From Bacteroidales bacterium 45-6 (GTDB taxonomy: Bacteria > Bacteroidota > Bacteroidia > Bacteroidales > Dysgonomonadaceae), in the NCBI GenBank assembly GCA_001897035.1, contig MKRS01000592.1, positions 1 through 6,374 of the forward strand: 6,374 bases of DNA, read 5' to 3'. The position numbers and the translations under genes were made by a program. This document shows positions 1 to 6,374 of this stretch, piece after piece. Under the pieces are notes generated by a model that worked only from the letters and a program-made list of their open reading frames with translations, was not told where the DNA came from and made no database searches. Position 1 is the stretch's first letter. Each line of letters starts with the position of its first letter.

Positions 1-38
1 TGACTCTTTCCTTTGTAATGTCTAAAACCATGTGCCTG

Positions 39-2018
39 ATGAAACTTCCGAAAATTTATTTCTCTGCCTTTGTCCTGATTCTTTTGTGTTGCTCCTTCAC
101 GGGCAAGAAATCCATATCCGCCGGCCGTTGGAAAATTTCCTTGAATCGCAACGGTACCGGGATCGATATCGAGAACAAAGGGAAATTCACCCTGCAAAAC
201 ATCGGTGCCGCCTATAAATTGTCGGGCCAGCTCATCGGGACGGAACAATACCAAGTGGGCAGTATCAGTGACGTTCAATCCAAAGGGTTGCATGTGGTGA
301 CGGTGGTTTATCAATCGGATAAATATCCGGAACTCACACGGAAATTCTATTTTGATCTCAGGCACGACTACTTCGAAACCGATTTCTCGATAAAGCGGGA
401 GCAAGAACTTATGTCTAATTTTATGGCTCCAGTCATTGTAGGGCAGTTCAGTTTCCTCCCGGTTTCCACACAAAACAGGGCACTTTTTGTTCCGTTCGAC
501 AACGACAAATGGGTTCGTTTCCAGTCGCATCCGCTCTCGTTTGAGAAATTAACAAGCTACGAAGTGACGGCAGTCTTTGACAACGACACCCGAAAAGGAC
601 TTGTTGTCGGTTCGGTGGAACACGACACTTGGAAAACAGCTATCGACATGACTGCCAATGCAAATGCCTTGACCTCCCTGACCTGCTACGGTGGTGTGGC
701 CGATGAACTCACCCGCGATTCCCGTCCCCACGGTATGGTGAAGGGACGCGAAATCAGATCGCCCAGAATTTTCGTCGGATATTTCAATGATTGGCGTGCC
801 GGCCTCGAAACTTTTGCCGATGCCAATGCTGCCATTACTCCCCCAAGAGCGTGGACAAAGGCAGTTCCCTTCGGATGGAACAGTTGGGGAGTGCTTCAGT
901 TTAAGTTGAATTATCCGAAAGCCATCGAAGTTTCCGACTTTTTTAAAGACAATCTTCAAAATAATCATTTCAAAAACACAGACAATCTGGTGTATATCGG
1001 ATTGGATTCCGGCTGGAACACTTTCAGCGAAGAACAACTCAAAGCCTTTGTGGACAAATGCAAAGCCAACGGGCAGGAAGCCGGAATTTACTGGACACCG
1101 TTTACCGACTGGGGAAAAAACGGCGAGCGAAACATACCCGATGCGCCTGATTATAAGTACAGGGATGTTTATCTTTATGCCAATGGCAAACCGCAGGATT
1201 TGGACGGCGCGTATGCTATCGACCCCACCCATCCGGCCATCGAAGAGCAGATGAGGAAAATCTCGGCTTTGTTTCACCGTTGCGGATTCAAATATGTAAA
1301 AATGGATTTCATGACCCACGGTGCTCTCGAAGCCGACAAATGGTACAAGCCGGAAATAACGACCGGAATTCAGGCCTATAATTACGGTATGAAACTGCTC
1401 GACAAATATTTCGGCGATATGTTTATCAATCTGTCCATTTCTCCCATTTTCCCGGCTCACTACGCCCAGTCGCGACGCATTGCCTGCGATGCCTGGAACA
1501 AAATCAAGGATACGGAATATACACTCAATGCCGTTTCCTACGGTTGGTGGATCGACCGCGTGTACCGTTTCAACGATGCTGACCATGTGGTACTCCACGA
1601 TGCTACCGAAGGCGAAAACCGTGCCCGTGTCACCTCGGCGGCGATTACCGGACTATTCATTACCGGCGATGATTTCAGTGCCGGAGGTTCGGACGAAGGC
1701 AAGGAAAAAGCCCGCAAATTTCTTACCAATCCGGATGTAAATGCTGCTGCACAAGGCGTTTCGTTTCGTCCGGTGGAAGGAAGCGGCGAAAAATCTGAAA
1801 ACCAGTTTGTACGCACCGACAAGGCCGGAAATATCTATTACGCTGTGTTTAATTACTCCGATCAACCATTGCACATGACTGTTCCTTTTGAAAGAATCGG
1901 AGTGAATCCCGCTAAAATCAAATTGGCAAAGGAACTCTGGAGTGGAAAGAAGATCGATTTGAATAGTACTTTGATTGTTAACCCCAAGGATGTGAAACTG
2001 ATAAAATTCGAGAAATAA
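39..2018 (+). CDS. Exported clan GH-D glycoside hydrolase, alpha-galactosidase-like (GH36/GH27-related)
   Basis: This is probably a retaining exo-alpha-glycosidase that removes a terminal galactose-like sugar from a glycan in the periplasm or at the cell surface. Numbering is from the ATG at 39 (659 aa). That start gives a classic signal peptide (MKLPKIYF, then a hydrophobic core to about residue 22); in-frame ATGs at 18 and 30 would only add MSKTMCL. Domains: an N-terminal beta-sandwich at about 25-265, a TIM barrel at about 270-575 opening with FGWNSWG (278-284), and a C-terminal beta-domain to the end. The nucleophile is probably D423 in YVKMD. The acid/base is probably D484 in RRIACDAW, which keeps the RxxxD pattern. 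The 61-residue spacing fits GH36. The sugar-binding segment reads LDSGW (322-326) where GH27/GH36 enzymes usually have DDGW, so galactose specificity is not certain. There is no convincing lipobox. It is the first gene of a tight three-gene run. The clan assignment is firm, the exact family less so. Confidence 0.85.
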   Translation: MKLPKIYFSAFVLILLCCSFTGKKSISAGRWKISLNRNGTGIDIENKGKFTLQNIGAAYKLSGQLIGTEQYQVGSISDVQSKGLHVVTVVYQSDKYPELTRKFYFDLRHDYFETDFSIKREQELMSNFMAPVIVGQFSFLPVSTQNRALFVPFDNDKWVRFQSHPLSFEKLTSYEVTAVFDNDTRKGLVVGSVEHDTWKTAIDMTANANALTSLTCYGGVADELTRDSRPHGMVKGREIRSPRIFVGYFNDWRAGLETFADANAAITPPRAWTKAVPFGWNSWGVLQFKLNYPKAIEVSDFFKDNLQNNHFKNTDNLVYIGLDSGWNTFSEEQLKAFVDKCKANGQEAGIYWTPFTDWGKNGERNIPDAPDYKYRDVYLYANGKPQDLDGAYAIDPTHPAIEEQMRKISALFHRCGFKYVKMDFMTHGALEADKWYKPEITTGIQAYNYGMKLLDKYFGDMFINLSISPIFPAHYAQSRRIACDAWNKIKDTEYTLNAVSYGWWIDRVYRFNDADHVVLHDATEGENRARVTSAAITGLFITGDDFSAGGSDEGKEKARKFLTNPDVNAAAQGVSFRPVEGSGEKSENQFVRTDKAGNIYYAVFNYSDQPLHMTVPFERIGVNPAKIKLAKELWSGKKIDLNSTLIVNPKDVKLIKFEK

Positions 2019-4445
2019 ATGAATATAGTTAAGGATATAAAAAGAAGTGTGTTGTTTGGGCTGGTATGTTTGCTGGCAAATTTTTCTGTCGCTAAGGCTG
2101 GGCAGCCAATGAAGTTGTGGTACACCCAGCCTGCCAGCGAATGGATGAAGTCTCTGCCCGTAGGCAATGGTCGTTTGGGTGCAATGGTCTTTGGAGGAAT
2201 TGAGAAGGAGACCATTGCTTTGAACGAAATTACATTGTGGGCCGGCAAGGAAGATCCGGATCAGGATCCTTTGTTTGGAAAAGAAAAATTGCAGCAGATC
2301 AGAACTTCATTTTTCCGAAATGACCTGATTAAAGGAAACGATCAGGCACAGCAGGAAATGGCCGGAAAGCCGCATTCGTTCGGAACGCATTTACCGGTTG
2401 GAAATCTGAATCTCCATTTTGATTCGCCCGATGGTGGGCAAATAACTGATTACGAACGGGAACTGAATCTGGAAGATGCCATCGTCCGCATGTCGTACAA
2501 CAGAGGTGGGGTGCATTACACGCGCGAAGTATTTTGCAGCAATCCCGATGGCGTGTTGGTTATCAAATGTACGGCCAGCCGTCCGTCAAGCCTTCATTTT
2601 TCTCTTTCATTGGATCTTTTGCGAAAGGCAAAATTGAATCTGAATAAGAATGTGCTTGAATTTTCGGGAGATTTAGCGGAGGAAAATCCGCAAAATGGCG
2701 GGGTTAAGTTTTTGGGAAATATTACCGTAAAAACCGACGATGGCATTGTAAGTGAAGAAAATCATCAGCTTAAAGTGAAAAATGCGACTTCGGCATACAT
2801 CTATATTGATATTAGAACGAATTTTAAATCAGTTGATTATGAAAATATTTGTCGGACAACTGTTCAGAAAGCAGCATCAAAGGACTTCGATGCCCTGAAA
2901 ACCAGCCATATTGCCGATTATAAAAAATTGTACGATCGGGTAGAATTGTCTTTCGGCAAATCCGACAACGACAACTTGCCCACCGATCTGCGCTGGTTGC
3001 TGGTGAAAGAGGGCAAAAACGATGTGGGACTGGATGCTTTGTTTTTCCAGTATGCCCGTTATCTGCTTATCGCTTCTTCGCGCGAAAATTCTCCGCTTCC
3101 GGCTAACCTGCAGGGTGTGTGGAACGACAACCTGGCCAACAACATGGGCTGGACCTGCGATTACCACATGGACATTAACACCGAACAGAATTACTGGCTG
3201 GCCAATGTAGGGAATCTGGGCGAATGCAATCTTCCCTTGTTTCGGTTTCTGAAAAACCTGTCGGAATATGGTAAAAAAACTGCCCGTGACGTTTACGGCG
3301 CGCGTGGCTGGACGGCTCATACCATGGGGAATGCCTGGGGATTTACAGCCCCCGGCTGGCACGTGGGCTGGGGACTTTTCCCTACGGGAGGCACCTGGCT
3401 GGCGTCGCATTTGTGGACACACTACGCCTATACGCACGACAAGGAATTTTTGAGGAACGATGCTTATCCGGTTTTGAAATCGAGTGCCGAATTTTTTATG
3501 GATTACATGACTGTCGATCCGAAAACAGGCTATTGGGTGACAGGTCCTTCCACTTCGCCCGAAAACGGTTTTAGTTTCGAAAACAAAGGTATTTCGCTCT
3601 CCATGATGCCCACGGTCGATCGTGTATTGGTGGCCGATTTGTTTCAGAGCGTTATCCAGGCAGCAAAAATTCTGAATACCGATAAGAAATTTGCCGATTC
3701 GCTTCAGCTTCGCTTAGCAAAGTTTCCTCCTCTGATGATCAGCAAAAAATACGGTGGTGTTCAGGAATGGATGGAAGACTACGATGAAGCCTATCGCAAT
3801 CACAGACATACCAGTCACTTAGTAGCCTTGTATCCGCTCAACCAGATCAGTCTGGATGAAACCCCCGATTTGGCAAAGGCAGCGAAACAAACCCTTGTTC
3901 GCCGCCTGACCGACCCCAATTGGGAAGACACCGAGTGGAGCCGGGCTAATATGATTTGCTTCAATGCCCGCCTGAAAAACGCGGAAGAGGCTTACCAAAG
4001 TGTGGTGCAACTCCAGCGGAATTTCACCCGCGAAAACCTGATGACCATTTCGCCGAAAGGCATTGCGGGAGCTCCATACGACATTTTTATTTTCGATGGA
4101 AACGAAGCCGGTGCTGCCGGAATAGCCGAGATGCTTATCCAGAGCCAGAACGGATATATTGAATTTTTGCCGGCGCTGCCCGGTGCCTGGAAAACCGGGC
4201 ATTTCAAAGGGCTTTGCGTGCAAGGCGGTGGTGAGGCTGATCTGGAATGGAAGGATGGCAAAGTTCTTTCTGCTATGATTAAAGCTACTTCGGATCAGGT
4301 TTTTAAAATCAGATGGAATGAAACTTTAATCCCTGAACTGAAGAAAAACGGCAAAATCGTTATGCTGAAACAAAAAGACAACGGATTCATTGAGTTTGGC
4401 CTGAAAAAAGGGGAGGAAATGAATTTGACGTATCGGTATAACTGA
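2019..4445 (+). CDS. Exported GH95 alpha-L-fucosidase (or related alpha-L-glycosidase)
   Basis: This is an 808-aa family GH95 enzyme. The family hydrolyses terminal alpha-L-fucose, often alpha-1,2-linked, with inversion; some members act on alpha-L-galactose. The signal peptide ends at VAKA (24-27), before GQ. Next come an N-terminal beta-domain (about 30-275, with VGNGRLGAMVFGG and LNEITLWAG), a linker, an (alpha/alpha)6 barrel (about 330-705) and a C-terminal beta-domain. Family signatures include LPANLQGVWND, NTEQNYW, TGPSTSPEN, NHRHTSHLVALYP and AGIAEML. By comparison with Bifidobacterium AfcA, the general acid is E515 (in SPEN) and the catalytic Asp is D693 (in FDGN). The Asn pair N-x-N appears here as D385-I-N387. 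H383, two residues before that pair, is kept, which favours fucose over L-galactose. The ATG directly follows the TAA of gene 1, which suggests translational coupling. The stretch at about 2600-2900, coding the end of the N-terminal domain, looks more A+T-rich than the rest. The length is normal for the family. Family certain; substrate inferred. Confidence 0.92.
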   Translation: MNIVKDIKRSVLFGLVCLLANFSVAKAGQPMKLWYTQPASEWMKSLPVGNGRLGAMVFGGIEKETIALNEITLWAGKEDPDQDPLFGKEKLQQIRTSFFRNDLIKGNDQAQQEMAGKPHSFGTHLPVGNLNLHFDSPDGGQITDYERELNLEDAIVRMSYNRGGVHYTREVFCSNPDGVLVIKCTASRPSSLHFSLSLDLLRKAKLNLNKNVLEFSGDLAEENPQNGGVKFLGNITVKTDDGIVSEENHQLKVKNATSAYIYIDIRTNFKSVDYENICRTTVQKAASKDFDALKTSHIADYKKLYDRVELSFGKSDNDNLPTDLRWLLVKEGKNDVGLDALFFQYARYLLIASSRENSPLPANLQGVWNDNLANNMGWTCDYHMDINTEQNYWLANVGNLGECNLPLFRFLKNLSEYGKKTARDVYGARGWTAHTMGNAWGFTAPGWHVGWGLFPTGGTWLASHLWTHYAYTHDKEFLRNDAYPVLKSSAEFFMDYMTVDPKTGYWVTGPSTSPENGFSFENKGISLSMMPTVDRVLVADLFQSVIQAAKILNTDKKFADSLQLRLAKFPPLMISKKYGGVQEWMEDYDEAYRNHRHTSHLVALYPLNQISLDETPDLAKAAKQTLVRRLTDPNWEDTEWSRANMICFNARLKNAEEAYQSVVQLQRNFTRENLMTISPKGIAGAPYDIFIFDGNEAGAAGIAEMLIQSQNGYIEFLPALPGAWKTGHFKGLCVQGGGEADLEWKDGKVLSAMIKATSDQVFKIRWNETLIPELKKNGKIVMLKQKDNGFIEFGLKKGEEMNLTYRYN

Positions 4446-4484
4446 AAATAAACCAAATACCTTTTTCTAATGACTTGTTGGATC
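4446..4484 (+). other. Short intergenic spacer between the GH95 and GH92 genes
   Basis: This A+T-rich gap of 39 nt (24 nt if the GH92 gene starts at 4470) has no inverted repeat followed by a T-run, so I see no terminator, and no purine-rich Shine-Dalgarno sequence. A TACCTTTT element at 4458-4465 resembles the Bacteroidota -7 box (TAnnTTTG), but no TTTG lies at the right distance upstream. The spacing and lack of a terminator suggest that transcription continues from the GH95 gene into the GH92 gene. Confidence 0.5.
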
Positions 4485-6374
4485 ATGAATGTCAAAACAA
4501 AAATAACGGTTTCTGTCGTTTCCGTGTTGCTGGTTTTTTCCGCAAATGGGCAAAGCCGGAAAGCGATAGATTACGTCAATCCGTTTATCGGCACCGGCGC
4601 AGTGGAATCGGGTCTTTCGGGAAATAATTATCCGGGAGCGACTTCGCCTTTCGGAATGGTGCAGCTCAGTCCCGACACCCGCACGGAAATCGACTGGGAC
4701 AGAAATGCCGGATACGATTACAACGACAACTCGATTGTGGGTTTCAGTCATACGCACCTCAGCGGCACGGGATTGGCCGATTTTTTCGACATTCTGTTTA
4801 TGCCCGTTGTGGGTAAAATCGATGAATCATCAACCGATCCTACCCGCTTCCAATCACGGTTCTCGCACCAGCAGGAACATGCTTCTCCGGGATATTATCA
4901 GGTGAAATTGCTCGATTATGATATCAATGCCGAGCTGACAGCCACCACCCGGGCCGGATTCCACCGGTATGTCTATCCCGCCGGCAAGCAGGCGAGGCTG
5001 ATTATTAACCTGAATCATTCCCGCAAAAAAGGAAGCTGGGACACGCAGATTATCAACTCGCAACTTCGCCAGGTGGACGCTTATACCATCGAAGGATACA
5101 GGGCGATAACCGGATGGGCAAGATTGCGAAAAGTATATTTCTATGTCCGGTTTTCCAAACCCGTTCTCCGGAATATCATGACCGATGGCGGTATTATTTA
5201 TCGTGAGAGTAAGGTGCTTAATGGCCGGAATCTAAAGGGCGTTTTTGACTTTGATACCGCTGATAATGAGCCGTTGCTTGCAAAAATCGGGATTTCGGCA
5301 ACAAGTATCGATCATGCAAAACAAAATTTAGATCAGGAAATAAAAGGTTGGGATTTCGACGAAGTGAAACTTGCCGCACAAAACCAGTGGGAAAAAGAAT
5401 TGGAAAAAATTCGGGTAGAAGGAACTGAAAATCAAAAAGAAATATTCTATACCGCACTTTATCATGCTTTTATTCAACCCAATACCATGTCCGATGTTTC
5501 GGGCGATTACATGACGGCGGGATTCAACAACAGCAACGTGGCACACAGTGGCGGCGGTGTTCATTATTCCCTGTTCTCGCTGTGGGACACCTACCGTGCT
5601 GTTCACCCTCTTTATACCTTGCTTCAGCCCGAACGGGATGTCGATTTTATCAAAAGCATGATCCGCCAGTACGACACCGAAGGCTATCTGCCTGTGTGGC
5701 AGCTATGGGGGCAGGATAATTACTGCATGATCGGCAACCACGCCATTCCGGTGGTGGTGGATGCAGTGTTGAAAGGTTTGCCGGGAATCGATGTGCCGAA
5801 GGCTTACGAAGCGGTGAAAAATTCTTCGCTGACAAGTCACCTCAATTCGCCTTTCGAAGTTTGGGAAAAATACAAATACATGCCCGAAAATATCCAGAGC
5901 CAGTCGGTGTCGCTCACTCTCGAAATGGCTTTCGACGACTGGTGTGTGGCGCAACTTGCCCTCAAGTTAGGCAAACAGGCGGATTACGAACGGTTTACCG
6001 CCCGCTCAAAATATTACCGGAATTTGTTCAACGCGCAGACCAAATTTTTTCAACCGAAAAACGACCGGGGCGAATGGATCGAGCCTTTCGACCCATTGAA
6101 ATACGGATCGAACGGGGGACATCCTTTCACCGAAGGAAATGCCTGGCAGTATTTCTGGTACGTTCCGCAGGATGTGAACGACTTGATCCGGCTTACCGGG
6201 GGCGAAGAGGCTTTTTCTGGTAAGTTAGACCAATTTTTCTCTCTCAAAAGCAACGACGGTGAAGTAAACAGCAACGCTTCCGGATTCATTGGCCAATATG
6301 CCCACGGAAACGAGCCGAGCCACCACGTGGCTTACCTCTACAACTATGCCGGGCAGCCCTGGAAAACGCAATTT
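4485..6374 (+). CDS. Exported GH92 alpha-mannosidase, 3' end cut by window edge
   Basis: This is the first 630 residues of a family GH92 enzyme, a calcium-dependent inverting exo-alpha-mannosidase that removes terminal D-mannose. The frame stays open to the last base, so the stop codon lies outside the window. Family members have roughly 750 residues, so about 120 are missing. The ATG at 4485 gives a short signal peptide (MNVKTKITV..., cleavage likely after SANG, before Q23). The in-frame ATG at 4470 would add MTCWI. The N-terminal beta-sandwich has DYVNPFIGTG (29-38), NNYPGATSPFGMVQLSPDT (47-65) and GFSHTHLSGTG (86-96). The helical barrel has SLWDTYRA (365-372), GNHAIPVVVDAVLKG, FTEGNAWQY (548-556) and HGNEPSHH (607-614). 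E550 in TEGNAWQ probably matches the general acid Glu533 of BT3990. The DCGQMSAW-type motif that supplies the base should lie just past the window. Preference for alpha-1,2, -1,3 or other linkages cannot be read with confidence. It follows gene 2 by 39 nt, probably in the same transcript. Confidence 0.93.
   Translation, partial: MNVKTKITVSVVSVLLVFSANGQSRKAIDYVNPFIGTGAVESGLSGNNYPGATSPFGMVQLSPDTRTEIDWDRNAGYDYNDNSIVGFSHTHLSGTGLADFFDILFMPVVGKIDESSTDPTRFQSRFSHQQEHASPGYYQVKLLDYDINAELTATTRAGFHRYVYPAGKQARLIINLNHSRKKGSWDTQIINSQLRQVDAYTIEGYRAITGWARLRKVYFYVRFSKPVLRNIMTDGGIIYRESKVLNGRNLKGVFDFDTADNEPLLAKIGISATSIDHAKQNLDQEIKGWDFDEVKLAAQNQWEKELEKIRVEGTENQKEIFYTALYHAFIQPNTMSDVSGDYMTAGFNNSNVAHSGGGVHYSLFSLWDTYRAVHPLYTLLQPERDVDFIKSMIRQYDTEGYLPVWQLWGQDNYCMIGNHAIPVVVDAVLKGLPGIDVPKAYEAVKNSSLTSHLNSPFEVWEKYKYMPENIQSQSVSLTLEMAFDDWCVAQLALKLGKQADYERFTARSKYYRNLFNAQTKFFQPKNDRGEWIEPFDPLKYGSNGGHPFTEGNAWQYFWYVPQDVNDLIRLTGGEEAFSGKLDQFFSLKSNDGEVNSNASGFIGQYAHGNEPSHHVAYLYNYAGQPWKTQF

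Noticed and set aside
1..17. The TGA at 1-3 as the stop codon of an upstream gene, or a promoter in the leader
   Set aside because: Only 17 bases precede the first possible ATG, so neither an upstream reading frame nor a -33/-7 pair can be judged.
81..125. A lipoprotein signal (LILLCC) at the start of the GH-D protein
   Set aside because: The residues before either Cys are Leu or Cys rather than the usual Gly, Ala or Ser of a lipobox, and no acidic surface-export signal follows. A plain Sec signal peptide is the safer call, though the cleavage site is uncertain.
549..1598. A 349-codon open frame on the - strand, opposite gene 1
   Set aside because: It lies wholly inside a well-supported GH-D gene, its translation matches no family I know, and it has no signal peptide or plausible initiation context. 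It is best explained as a codon-bias shadow of the + strand gene. The shorter - strand frames opposite the GH95 and GH92 genes are rejected for the same reason.
4458..4465. TACCTTTT as a Bacteroidota -7 promoter box driving the GH92 gene
   Set aside because: The last base differs from TAnnTTTG, and the nearest upstream TTTG (4424-4427) is about 30 nt away instead of about 20. The very short intergenic gap also favours read-through from the GH95 gene.
5861..6223. A 120-codon open frame on the + strand inside the GH92 gene
   Set aside because: It is out of frame with the conserved GH92 motifs FTEGNAWQY and SVSLTLEMAFDDW in the same stretch, and its own translation shows no recognisable domain.

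Overview
The window looks like part of a carbohydrate-degradation gene cluster from a member of the Bacteroidota. The evidence is three consecutive genes on the + strand that encode exported glycoside hydrolases of families typical of polysaccharide utilization loci (PULs). There is almost no space between them and no clear Shine-Dalgarno sequence before the starts, which is usual in this phylum. No SusC/SusD pair, regulator, transporter, RNA gene, mobile element, repeat or CRISPR array is visible, so this is an enzyme-only section of a larger locus.

Layout. (1) About 39-2018: a clan GH-D enzyme related to alpha-galactosidases (GH36/GH27-like). It is complete, with a signal peptide, an N-terminal beta-sandwich, a TIM barrel with both catalytic aspartates, and a C-terminal beta-domain. 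(2) 2019-4445: a complete family GH95 enzyme, most likely an alpha-L-fucosidase, whose ATG directly follows the stop codon of gene 1. (3) 4485 to beyond 6374: a family GH92 calcium-dependent alpha-mannosidase. It is cut by the window edge after its probable general acid (E550) but before the expected general-base motif. No stretch longer than about 40 bases lacks a gene.

The three genes are probably co-transcribed. Their products carry Sec-type signal peptides, so they should act in the periplasm or at the cell surface. Together they would remove alpha-linked terminal sugars: a galactose-like sugar (gene 1), L-fucose or a related sugar (gene 2) and D-mannose (gene 3). This suggests a heterogeneous branched glycan, such as a glycoprotein glycan or a plant, algal or fungal heteroglycan. 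The actual substrate cannot be fixed from the sequence.

Two points deserve a second look. In gene 1 the Asp-Asp pair that binds galactose in GH27/GH36 enzymes reads Asp-Ser (LDSGW). In gene 2 the first of the two GH95 active-site Asn residues reads Asp, and the residues just after the catalytic Asp are also atypical. Either change could mean a specificity that the family name does not predict. Beyond these, I see no unfamiliar type of system in this window.
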